A program made the position numbers and the translations under genes. Shown here piece after piece: positions 1 through 5,952 of a DNA stretch of 10,891 nt. The number at the start of each line of letters is the position of its first letter. Position 1 is the stretch's first letter. Under the pieces are notes generated by a model that did not search any database, was not told the origin of the DNA, and saw only the letters and a program-made list of their open reading frames with translations. Source of the DNA: Thermoproteota archaeon (GTDB lineage: Archaea; Korarchaeota; Korarchaeia; B14-G2); assembly GCA_003661385.1 (NCBI GenBank), contig QMWA01000042.1, positions 1-10,891 of the forward strand, given 5' to 3'.

Positions 1-12
1 GAGCTGAGGCAG

Positions 13-570
13 TCACCATCCTTTCTCCCCCTTACTAGCTGATCCAGCTACCAGGCCAAGAAGCAGCCCAGCCAAGTGAGCTACTATATTGGCTCCAATA
101 AACCAGAAGCCTACAGCCAGGAATACTGCTGCAGCCAGCTCAATGAACTTAGAGCTTCTTCTAGCTGAGTCTTCAGCTAAACTACACCCCATCAGCCCGA
201 ATACTCCACCTGATGCCCCGACAGTCACAGCGTTCCACCCGATAAACGGTAGAGAAGCAAGCCCAGAGAGAATGCTCGTCATGAAGAAGATCATGAGAAG
301 GAACCATGTGCCCCTTTGCAGCTCAACTATTATTCCAAATAAGGCTAGAGCTGCCATGTTAAAGAAGAGATGCAAGGTGTTCGCGTGGATAAAGGGGTGT
401 AGGAGCAGCGTATAGTATCTGCCTTCCTCGAGAGAACGCAAGCTAAGCCCAAAACTTACAATCAAAGCGTACTCTGAGCCAGATGATGTGATGTACATGT
501 GAACTAAGGTAGCTAACCCAACAAGCCCAAGCGTCCCTCGTGCTCTCCAAGCTACTTCACTTGTCAGCAT
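13..570 (-). CDS. Rhomboid-family intramembrane serine protease
   Basis: Predicted polytopic membrane protease that cleaves transmembrane segments within the bilayer. From the ATG at 570 it is 185 residues. Visible rhomboid hallmarks: H-x4-H-x3-N at residues 62-71 (HANTLHLFFN, the helix 2 motif), the nucleophile Ser120 in GASGG, and the general-base His165 in AHLAG, followed by a glycine-rich last helix. About six hydrophobic segments fit a minimal rhomboid core. The same frame is open upstream to a TTG at 651 and an ATG at 603, but those starts overlap the reductase gene by 95 or 47 bases and lack a clear SD. The ATG at 570 overlaps it by only 14 bases and places the first helix about a dozen residues in. 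It is the last gene of the four-gene operon. The substrate is unknown. Family assignment is firm; the start is not. Confidence 0.9.
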   Translation of the reverse strand: MLTSEVAWRARGTLGLVGLATLVHMYITSSGSEYALIVSFGLSLRSLEEGRYYTLLLHPFIHANTLHLFFNMAALALFGIIVELQRGTWFLLMIFFMTSILSGLASLPFIGWNAVTVGASGGVFGLMGCSLAEDSARRSSKFIELAAAVFLAVGFWFIGANIVAHLAGLLLGLVAGSASKGEKGW

Positions 571-1777
571 AGCAATAGCGATGACCAAGAGAACTGCTGC
601 CATAAGGAGCGGCAAGCTCAAGCAAAACACCGCCCAACACTGCTGTGCCAAGCCCCTTTATAAGCTGTGCAGCTAGCCTTAGATCCCTAGCTATAGAAGG
701 CAGGCATGTTCTCGTGCTATTGAATATGAAGGATGCCTGTCCATCTAAGTCGACTTCAATAGGATGCTCTCTCAAGCAGCTGCTTGCCATGCTAAAGACC
801 TTCCTAAGATCATGCCAGCTGAGTGACTCAAGGATCCTCCTTAATGCTAGCCCAGCCTCCAGCTCCATTAAGAACCTCCTTCTCCACCTTTTCTCATAGG
901 TCTCCAGCTTCTCGCCTGCGAGAAGGGCCTCTGAAAGTGTTATGGCTCCAGCAGACCCTAAGAATATACCTCCCCTGCTAATTGGCTTAACTTGCCCGGC
1001 AGAATCTCCAACCAAAGCAACCCTGCCTCTAGCCATCTTTCTGACCAGCCTCCTAGGTATAAGCCCTCCTTCAATGTGAGATATCTCCCCAATTGTAAAG
1101 ACCTTTTCAGAAAACTTCCAGAGCAGTCTTCCCCTATGAAGTGGTGCAACTACTCCTATCTTCTCGAGCTCACCGAATGGGATCCTCCAACCAAAGTATC
1201 CTGGCGGTAGAGGTGGTGTAAAGTAGACTTCAAGAGAACTACAGCCCTTTCTGCTATGTATAAGTTGCACTCCGATGTCAAAGCTCATACGCTCTCCAAC
1301 CATTTTTCTGATAATTGATCTGGCTCCATCAGCTCCAACCAGGTATTTTCCTCTGATGAACACTACACCTTCCCTCAGCTTAACACAGACCTTAACCCCG
1401 TCTCCAAGCTCTCTTCCACCAAGTGCTCTAGCTTCAGTCACCACTTCAGCTCCCTGCCTAAGAGCTTCCTCCGCTAGCTTAGCATCAAATACCGCCCGGT
1501 TTACAATCACAGCAGGCTTTTTCATAGTCAGGTCAACTTTGTCTTCTGGGAAGATGAAGCTTATCTCTCTTGTCTCCTCTACTACTGCTTCCCTGGGCCT
1601 ATATGGGAGAGACTCCCAGCACCTCCATCCAAGTATTCCAGCACAGTGTGCGGGGACACCTACTCTCTCATGCTCCTCCAGCACAACAACCTCCAAGCCT
1701 CCTCTAGCAGCTAAAGCTGCTGTCAGCAGACCTGCTGGCCCCCCTCCACATATGATCACGTCAGTCTCCTTCCTCAA
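557..1777 (-). CDS. FAD-dependent geranylgeranyl reductase family protein
   Basis: Flavoprotein of the geranylgeranyl reductase (GGR) family, which in archaea saturates the isoprenoid chains of membrane lipids or their precursors at the membrane. It is 406 residues, normal for the family. It shows the Rossmann FAD motif GGGPAG (11-16) with acidic Glu35 ending beta 2, the family cysteine motif PAHCAGI (Cys45), GADGARS (148-154), PPGYFGWRIPF (191-201) and the second FAD motif VGDSAGQVKP (256-265). The C-terminal segment near 365-390 is hydrophobic and could contact the membrane. The start is a TTG, chosen because AAGGAG lies 5 bases upstream and because it leaves the usual short lead before the Rossmann strand. 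It overlaps the CxxS protein gene by 17 bases. The exact substrate (GGPP, digeranylgeranylglyceryl phosphate or a quinone tail) cannot be read from sequence. Confidence 0.9.
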   Translation of the reverse strand: MRKETDVIICGGGPAGLLTAALAARGGLEVVVLEEHERVGVPAHCAGILGWRCWESLPYRPREAVVEETREISFIFPEDKVDLTMKKPAVIVNRAVFDAKLAEEALRQGAEVVTEARALGGRELGDGVKVCVKLREGVVFIRGKYLVGADGARSIIRKMVGERMSFDIGVQLIHSRKGCSSLEVYFTPPLPPGYFGWRIPFGELEKIGVVAPLHRGRLLWKFSEKVFTIGEISHIEGGLIPRRLVRKMARGRVALVGDSAGQVKPISRGGIFLGSAGAITLSEALLAGEKLETYEKRWRRRFLMELEAGLALRRILESLSWHDLRKVFSMASSCLREHPIEVDLDGQASFIFNSTRTCLPSIARDLRLAAQLIKGLGTAVLGGVLLELAAPYGSSSLGHRYCYADK

Positions 1778-2036
1778 GATCTCTCCTTAGAAGTTCAAAG
1801 GTGTCTTTTATCTTATCTGGCTCAAAGCCAACCACCGTGATCCTTCCATCTACTATTAGTGTTGGTGTGAAGTCTACTCCGAGTTTTTTTGCTTCCTCTG
1901 CTCCACTAGGGTCATCTACTACTATGAACTTTACTCTATCGAGCAGATTGCTGTACTTTGCCCTAAGGTACCTGAGTAAGGCCTTTGAGTACAGGCAGTT
2001 CATTGATACTACTAGCACTATCTCCCTTAGCTCCAT
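1761..2036 (-). CDS. Small thioredoxin/glutaredoxin-fold protein with CxxS site
   Basis: A 91-residue protein with the outline of a glutaredoxin/thioredoxin fold: strand IVLVVS (6-11), active-site segment C14-L-Y-S17, strand VKFIVVDD (35-42), the cis-proline segment T57-P58-T59 followed by LIVDG, then a C-terminal helix. The normal second active-site cysteine is a serine (CxxS), so it looks monothiol and could act in glutathionylation-like, persulfide, iron-sulfur or isomerase chemistry rather than as a classic disulfide reductase. No other cysteine is present. The ATG at 2036 overlaps the winged-helix gene by 10 bases and has no clear SD, suggesting translational coupling. Its downstream neighbour is the flavoprotein reductase, so a redox partnership is possible but is inference. 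Confidence 0.75.
   Translation of the reverse strand: MELREIVLVVSMNCLYSKALLRYLRAKYSNLLDRVKFIVVDDPSGAEEAKKLGVDFTPTLIVDGRITVVGFEPDKIKDTFELLRRDLEEGD
1783..1788 (-). promoter_or_regulatory. Shine-Dalgarno site for the TTG-initiated reductase
   Basis: AAGGAG on the minus strand ends 5 bases before the TTG at 1777, inside the last codons of the upstream CxxS protein gene. It matches the archaeal anti-SD and is the main reason for accepting a TTG start. Confidence 0.6.
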
Positions 2037-2629
2037 GGTGCACAGATGAAAATTATCTGATAAGGCTTAGTGTTTTTGATCACTCGGACATAACCGAGCT
2101 TCTCCAGCTTCTTTATGTGAGCTTTCACAGTGCCCTCTGACTTACCGGATAGGGCAACTATCTTAGAATATGTCAGTGGCTCTTCATTCCTTTTAGATGC
2201 CTCCTCTATTATAGATAGGGTCGTGTATATCTCCTTGTTTTTATTAGATGTGCAGATCTCTTTCAGCTTCTTCTTGACTCCTATTAGCTCCTCTTCGTAG
2301 GCCTTAATCAGCTCGCTTGCCTCCTTAGACTTGACATGTGCTTCTGTGATCTTCGGTAATGTATACTTTTCAAAGTCACTCAGTACTTCACCAATATCAG
2401 ACGATATCTTATCGAATATTAATCCAATTTCTTTATTCAGCCTTGATGTTATCATGTCTACAACATCATTTAAGGGTACACTGCCATTATCGTCTACTTC
2501 GTTCACTATGGTATCTCTTACGATATTGTATATAGATTTGCTTATTTCCTCCTTCCTAATTGATATTCTTGCCCTTAGTCTTCTCACAATTATGTCATCT
2601 ACTTTAATATCACCTGTACCTGGCATCAT
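2027..2629 (-). CDS. Winged-helix DNA-binding protein with long helical N-terminal region
   Basis: A 200-residue protein. The C-terminal part (about 132-197) looks like a winged helix-turn-helix: helix TTLSIIEEASK, then LTYSKIVALSGKSEGTVKAH as the helix-turn-helix, helix KLEKLGYV, and a beta wing ending YQIIFI. The first 125 residues are not recognised; they are strongly charged, predicted helical and probably partly coiled coil (about 85-127), suggesting dimerisation or sensing. It is the first gene of the operon and a natural candidate for its regulator, though the target is inferred. The gene is markedly AT-rich: hand counts of 2341-2520 give about 34% GC, against about 50% for 1321-1380 in the reductase gene. 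ATG codons occur at 2629 and 2626; both lack an SD, consistent with a leaderless or near-leaderless transcript. Confidence 0.7.
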   Translation of the reverse strand: MMPGTGDIKVDDIIVRRLRARISIRKEEISKSIYNIVRDTIVNEVDDNGSVPLNDVVDMITSRLNKEIGLIFDKISSDIGEVLSDFEKYTLPKITEAHVKSKEASELIKAYEEELIGVKKKLKEICTSNKNKEIYTTLSIIEEASKRNEEPLTYSKIVALSGKSEGTVKAHIKKLEKLGYVRVIKNTKPYQIIFICAPWS

Positions 2630-2656
2630 TGTTGATCCATTACCCTATATTCAACT

Positions 2657-2670
2657 GGTTTTAAGATTAA
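2657..2670 (-). promoter_or_regulatory. Archaeal TATA-like promoter of the winged-helix operon
   Basis: On the minus strand the segment TTAATCTTAAAACC contains a TATA-like core (CTTAAAAC) centred near 2662. The usual 25-base spacing puts transcription start near 2636, only a few bases before the ATG at 2629, which agrees with the missing SD. A second AT element (CTATTTAATG, about 2683-2692) lies further upstream. The surrounding 80-base gap (2630-2709) holds no other recognisable feature. Confidence 0.45.
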
Positions 2671-2709
2671 TACTTATGCCATTAAATAGTGTTTTTCCTC
2701 CAGCTATGT

Positions 2710-3489
2710 CTACTTTAATTTGACCTCTATATCGACCCTAAACTTATAGATTCTTGGTGCATATGTAGCAACTCTTCTTTTGCCAATTACCCCCCATTCC
2801 ACATTTAGCTCCTCCATTTCTTCACTAACTTTATTAACAAGCTCCTCTCCACTGTACCCACTTAGCCCATATAGGCTGATGACTCCCCTCTCTTTGAGGG
2901 TATCTACTGCAAGATCTAAGTATAATGCTCCCTCAAGAGGAAGAGGCATAAGTACTCTATCAAAAACTCCCTTCAAGAAGGGGCATACAAACCTCACGTC
3001 TCCTAGCACTGCTCTCACATTCGGCAGCTTATTTAGCCTTATGTTCCTGACCATGTACTCCCATGCTACTCTGCTTATTTCTACGCCAACAACTACATCC
3101 ACCTTCCTCCTCTTGGCTATTGCGATGCACATCGGTCCAACTCCTGCGAACATCACGAGAACCTTCTCGCCACTTGAAACCATCTCAGCTACAAGCTGCC
3201 TTTCATGTGCTTCTCTAGGCGAGAAGTAGACTCTCCTCGGGTCTAATGCCAGCTTATATCCGTGTTCTATGTGTATGACCTCTGTATCTGGGTCTCCTGC
3301 GATGACCTCATATTCCCTCAGTCTGTACTCTCCTGTTCTCGGAGAAGCTCTTAGCAGCACACTCTTCACATGCCTGTACTGCTCTATGAGCTGTTTTGCA
3401 TAGCTTTCAGCTTCAGATCTGCTTTCGCCTCTGGCTAAGCTTATTATCGCTACCGCTTTCTGTCTAGAGCCTACTATATCTACTCTCAC
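2710..3489 (-). CDS. TRM5/TYW2-family tRNA methyl- or aminocarboxypropyl-transferase
   Basis: Class I AdoMet enzyme of the TRM5/TYW2 (Met_10-like) family, which modifies position 37 of tRNA (m1G37) or builds wyosine derivatives. Visible: the family signature DPRRVYFSPREAHERQLV (83-100), AdoMet loop FAGVGP (114-119), acidic Glu137 in VGVEIS, Asp164 in LGDVR, and MPLP (181-184) where TRM5 enzymes usually carry an NLP catalytic motif. At 259 residues it is shorter than full Trm5 with its N-terminal D1 domain and nearer the size of Taw2/Trm5a-type proteins. m1G37 methyltransferase, Taw2 and the bifunctional Taw22 type therefore remain open. The GTG start at 3489 overlaps the ATPase stop as GTGA, with a partial SD (GGAG) close by. 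Confidence 0.82.
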   Translation of the reverse strand: MRVDIVGSRQKAVAIISLARGESRSEAESYAKQLIEQYRHVKSVLLRASPRTGEYRLREYEVIAGDPDTEVIHIEHGYKLALDPRRVYFSPREAHERQLVAEMVSSGEKVLVMFAGVGPMCIAIAKRRKVDVVVGVEISRVAWEYMVRNIRLNKLPNVRAVLGDVRFVCPFLKGVFDRVLMPLPLEGALYLDLAVDTLKERGVISLYGLSGYSGEELVNKVSEEMEELNVEWGVIGKRRVATYAPRIYKFRVDIEVKLK

Positions 3490-4220
3490 AGCTCCATACC
3501 TTCTATCATCCCTGCGTCAACTATCAGCTCTTCTCTTCTTCTGATCTTCTCTATCTTCCCATCTCTGATCCATACCACCCTGTTTGACACATCTATCATC
3601 TTAAGGTCATGAGTAGCTGATATCACCGTCACGCCTCTCTCGGTGCTGACTTTCTTAAGGAGCATTATTATTGACCTACCCGTTGCAAGGTCTAGGTTTC
3701 CTGTAGGCTCGTCTGCTAGCACTATGGCTGGATCATTTGCAAGAGCTCTAGCTATTGCAACACGCTGCTGCTGCCCACCTGAGAGCTCTGTTGGCCTATG
3801 GTTTATTCTATCTCCTAAGCCGACTAGCTCCAGCAGCTCCTTGGCTTTTTTCCTTCTTTCACTTTTTGGGACACCTTCAAACATCATCGTCATTTCAACG
3901 TTTTCTAAAGCTGTTATCACGTATATTAGGTTGAATGTCTGGAGTATGTAGCCTATTCTCTGGCATCTTATTATTTCAAGCTCATAATCACTGAATGTCG
4001 ATAGATCTCTACCTTCTAAGACAACTCGGCCACTTGTCGGCCGGTCAAGTGCTCCTATCATGTTGAACAGTGTTGTCTTGCCTGACCCGCTTGGCCCCAT
4101 TATTGAGAGGTACTCTCCACGTACCACCTTCAGATTTATGCCGTCAAGTGCCTTGACTACTTCTCCCTTCAAGTAGTAGTATTTTCTCAGGTTCTGGGTT
4201 TCGACGATGACCTCGCTCAT
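3486..4220 (-). CDS. LolD/MacB-type ABC transporter ATP-binding protein
   Basis: A 244-residue ABC ATPase. Walker A GPSGSGKT (42-49), Q-loop Gln94 (YILQTFNLI), signature LSGGQ (146-150), Walker B IVLADE (166-171) with the EPTGNLD D-loop, and switch His204 in SATHD are all present, so it should be active. The [15 protein letters not shown] and ADEPTGNLD segments are typical of the LolD/MacB/FtsE-like group that pairs with FtsX/MacB-type permeases for lipoprotein, lipid or peptide export. No permease gene adjoins it: a RAM-domain gene precedes it by one base and a tRNA methyltransferase follows with a 4-base overlap. The ATG at 4220 has a GGGGGA SD about five bases upstream. It probably works with a permease encoded elsewhere. 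Confidence 0.92.
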   Translation of the reverse strand: MSEVIVETQNLRKYYYLKGEVVKALDGINLKVVRGEYLSIMGPSGSGKTTLFNMIGALDRPTSGRVVLEGRDLSTFSDYELEIIRCQRIGYILQTFNLIYVITALENVEMTMMFEGVPKSERRKKAKELLELVGLGDRINHRPTELSGGQQQRVAIARALANDPAIVLADEPTGNLDLATGRSIIMLLKKVSTERGVTVISATHDLKMIDVSNRVVWIRDGKIEKIRRREELIVDAGMIEGMEL

Positions 4221-4221
4221 G

Positions 4222-4479
4222 CTAGTCCCCCATCAGGAGTAGTGTGTGGGTTCTCTCAACTCCTCTCATTTGCCTTATGTCTTGGAGGATTATCTTGCTT
4301 AGTGCTGAGAAGTCCACTCCTTCTATCTTGACTATGAGGTCACATGTCTCTCCTACAACAGGGTATATTTTCTTTATCCCGTCTATGCCTTCTAGCTTTC
4401 TATGTACTTCACGGAGGCTGCCTGGTGAAGCCTTAATGAGGACATAAGCTCCTCTGACCTTCTCTGGGCTGCCTATCAA
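4222..4479 (-). CDS. Stand-alone Lrp/AsnC ligand-binding (RAM) domain protein
   Basis: An 85-residue protein made only of the alpha/beta RAM effector domain of Lrp/AsnC regulators, with no helix-turn-helix. The order is strand GAYVLIKA (10-17), helix PGSLREVHRKLEGI (19-32), strand IKKIYPVVGE (35-44) with the family glycine, strand CDLIVKIEG (46-54), helix FSALSKIILQDIRQ (57-70), and strand VERTHTLLLM (74-83). Such proteins form dimers or higher oligomers and bind amino acids. The start is TTG at 4479: the frame is closed by a stop at 4525-4527, there is no ATG or GTG between, and an AGGTGAG SD sits just upstream. It is followed one base later by the ABC ATPase, so it may sense a ligand for that system; this is inference. 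Confidence 0.8.
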   Translation of the reverse strand: MIGSPEKVRGAYVLIKASPGSLREVHRKLEGIDGIKKIYPVVGETCDLIVKIEGVDFSALSKIILQDIRQMRGVERTHTLLLMGD

Positions 4480-4482
4480 GGG

Positions 4483-4489
4483 CTCACCT
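4483..4489 (-). promoter_or_regulatory. Shine-Dalgarno site for the TTG-initiated RAM protein
   Basis: AGGTGAG on the minus strand, three bases before the TTG at 4479. It matches the GGTGA part of the archaeal anti-SD complement and decides the unusual start. Confidence 0.55.
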
Positions 4490-4512
4490 GCATACCTCAG
4501 TGGGCTGCATCT

Positions 4513-4517
4513 AAAAA
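4513..4517 (-). terminator. Weak T-run after the RNase gene
   Basis: A run of five T on the minus strand lies about 23 bases after the RNase stop, in the 60-base gap 4480-4539. Archaeal termination often uses T-runs, so partial termination is possible. The same AT patch (AGTTTTTAGA) could instead be a TATA-like element for the RAM gene. Both readings are weak. Confidence 0.15.
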
Positions 4518-4539
4518 CTATGTCCTAACCTGAGGCTTG

Positions 4540-5814
4540 CTATATCTTGAGTGTCTCTCCCTCCTTAGGTGCTATGCTTGTTGTACCATAGGTATCCTCT
4601 ATCTCGCTGGCGAACTTGTTTGCTTCCTCTCCATGCACGCAAAGGACCGCCTTAGGCCTCGTTTTCTTGATTAGGTACTTCATGCCTGTTACATCTGTGT
4701 GAGCTGAGAAATCAAGCTGCCTTACCTGCATGTTCACGTCTATTAGATCCCCTTCTGAGAGCTCGAGCTTCCTCTCCTCTATGAGCCTTCTGCCATTAGT
4801 GTCCTCTGCTTGGTAGCCTACGATAGCTACTGTCGACTCTGAACTGTCATGTAGCTTAGCTACATAATAGACCACTGGCCCCCCCTCCAACATACCAGAT
4901 GTTGTTAGCACAACGCTTGGCGACCCTGCTATCTTGTCTCTCATCTTCTGGTCTCTAACGTAGTTGATTTTAGAGAGTGCTTGTCTTAGTAGCCTGTAGT
5001 CCCTTACCCTATTTGGGTATCTAAGTGTTATCTTGACTATGTTTCTGGCCATTCCGTCCATGAAGACAGGCCAGGATGTGCCAGCTACGTAGAGCACCAT
5101 GCTTATTTCCTCTAGCCTAGCGAGAGCGAAGCCCGGTATGATTACAGTCCCTCTCCTGCTGCAGGTCTCATCTATTATCTGCTTAAGCTCCCTCTCCTGG
5201 CTGCTTCTAGGCGGGTGTTTTCTTGTAGCATATGTGGTCTCCATTATGAGGACATCCACTTTAGGTAGCTCCAGAGTCATTCCCTCGACTAGCCGTGTGT
5301 CTATGAAGTTGAAGTCTCCTGTGTAGAGTATGGTCTTGTTCCTGTGTCTGATGTAGAACATTGCTGAGCCTGGTATGTGTCCTGCGCTCAGCGCCCTAAT
5401 CTCTATGCCTCCTCTGAGCTTTACGCCATGCTCGTACTCTACCTCCCTGTAGTTCCTATGGAACTCTAGTATCTCCCTCTCTCCATACCTAGCTTCATAG
5501 CTGTTTTTCTTCGCAACCCTGAGAGAGTCCCAGAGGAGTATCTCAGTGTACTCTCTAGTGAGGTCTATTCCAAGCACCTTAGGGGGTTTCTTCTTCATAA
5601 GCAGCGGGATAGCTCCTGAGTGGTCTAAGTGGGCGTGTGTCAGTGCAACATAGTTTACTTTGCCATCTGGCTCCTCAGGGTATAGAGGAGGCTTTCTTCT
5701 CCGTATTTTGATCCCATAGTCTAGCAGGACTCTGGTATCTCCAGCTGTAAGTTGGATTGCTGCGCGCCCTACTTCACGGCATCCGCCTAACGCCTTTATC
5801 TCTAACCTGCTCAT
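4540..5814 (-). CDS. Beta-CASP metallo-beta-lactamase RNase (archaeal CPSF-like)
   Basis: A 424-residue metallo-beta-lactamase/beta-CASP nuclease of the archaeal CPSF2-like size class, a zinc-dependent RNase acting in RNA maturation or decay. Metal-site motifs: HAHLDH (60-65), His146 in AGHIPGS, Asp167 in TGDF, and terminal His394 in CVHGEE. Beta-CASP motifs: motif A acid at Glu192 (METTYATRKH), the IIPGFALARLEEI segment (225-237), TTSGMLEGGP (304-313), and the motif with His372 in FSAHTD. There is no N-terminal KH extension, unlike aCPSF1. The FALAR segment differs slightly from the common FALGR. The ATG at 5814 has a GGGAG SD with 6-base spacing. It begins the minus-strand cluster and is divergent from valS. 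Confidence 0.92.
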   Translation of the reverse strand: MSRLEIKALGGCREVGRAAIQLTAGDTRVLLDYGIKIRRRKPPLYPEEPDGKVNYVALTHAHLDHSGAIPLLMKKKPPKVLGIDLTREYTEILLWDSLRVAKKNSYEARYGEREILEFHRNYREVEYEHGVKLRGGIEIRALSAGHIPGSAMFYIRHRNKTILYTGDFNFIDTRLVEGMTLELPKVDVLIMETTYATRKHPPRSSQERELKQIIDETCSRRGTVIIPGFALARLEEISMVLYVAGTSWPVFMDGMARNIVKITLRYPNRVRDYRLLRQALSKINYVRDQKMRDKIAGSPSVVLTTSGMLEGGPVVYYVAKLHDSSESTVAIVGYQAEDTNGRRLIEERKLELSEGDLIDVNMQVRQLDFSAHTDVTGMKYLIKKTRPKAVLCVHGEEANKFASEIEDTYGTTSIAPKEGETLKI

Positions 5815-5835
5815 TGTAAACTCCCTGCCTTACAT

Positions 5836-5879
5836 GAGGGATCTGAAACCTGAGCTCGCGTGCTTTCTGTTTCAACCTC
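5836..5879 (-). promoter_or_regulatory. Possible 5' leader hairpin of the RNase mRNA
   Basis: As minus-strand RNA, GAGG plus TTGAAAC (5879-5869) can pair with GTTTCAG (5849-5843) and, past a 3-base bulge, CCTC (5839-5836), giving about 11 pairs around a 19-base loop. One pair is G-U only in this orientation and is a mismatch on the plus strand, which favours transcription toward the RNase gene. The predicted transcript start (about 5880) falls at the base of the stem. Function is unproven. Confidence 0.25.
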
Positions 5880-5895
5880 TGACAGTAGGTGGCCG

Positions 5896-5910
5896 TGGAA
5901 GCTTTTAAAT
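5896..5910 (+). promoter_or_regulatory. BRE and TATA box of the valS-truA operon
   Basis: A purine-rich BRE-like segment TGGAAGC (5896-5902) is followed directly by TTTTAAAT (5903-5910). About 26 bases downstream gives a transcript start near 5932, leaving a leader of about 20 bases that carries AGAGGAGG (5934-5941) before the ATG at 5953. The layout also argues against starting valS further upstream. Confidence 0.6.
5901..5910 (-). promoter_or_regulatory. Possible TATA box for the RNase gene, shared with valS
   Basis: On the minus strand the AT core reads ATTTAAAAGC, the only good TATA-like match upstream of the RNase gene. Standard spacing puts its transcript start near 5880 and gives a leader of about 65 bases. 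The purine BRE expected upstream is poorer than on the plus strand. Confidence 0.35.
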
Positions 5911-5952
5911 GTAATTGTATTCCGCCATCAAGAAGAGGAGGCTGGTGCCCCA

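Noticed and set aside
571-651. Upstream starts (TTG 651, ATG 603) for the rhomboid gene
   Set aside because: They overlap the reductase gene by 47-95 bases and have no clear SD. An extra N-terminal helix is possible, but the hydrophobic residues may be a by-product of the overlapping frame.
1275-1790. 171-codon open frame on the plus strand
   Set aside because: Ser/Pro/Thr-rich product with no motif, antisense to the geranylgeranyl reductase gene.
5831-5885. Possible C/D box guide RNA (several CTGA motifs)
   Set aside because: CTGA repeats occur on the plus strand, but no convincing RTGATGA C box is present at a workable distance.
5860-5952. N-terminal extension of valS from an ATG at 5860
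   Set aside because: It would place the BRE/TATA element and the SD inside the coding sequence, and the added residues do not resemble a ValRS N-terminus.
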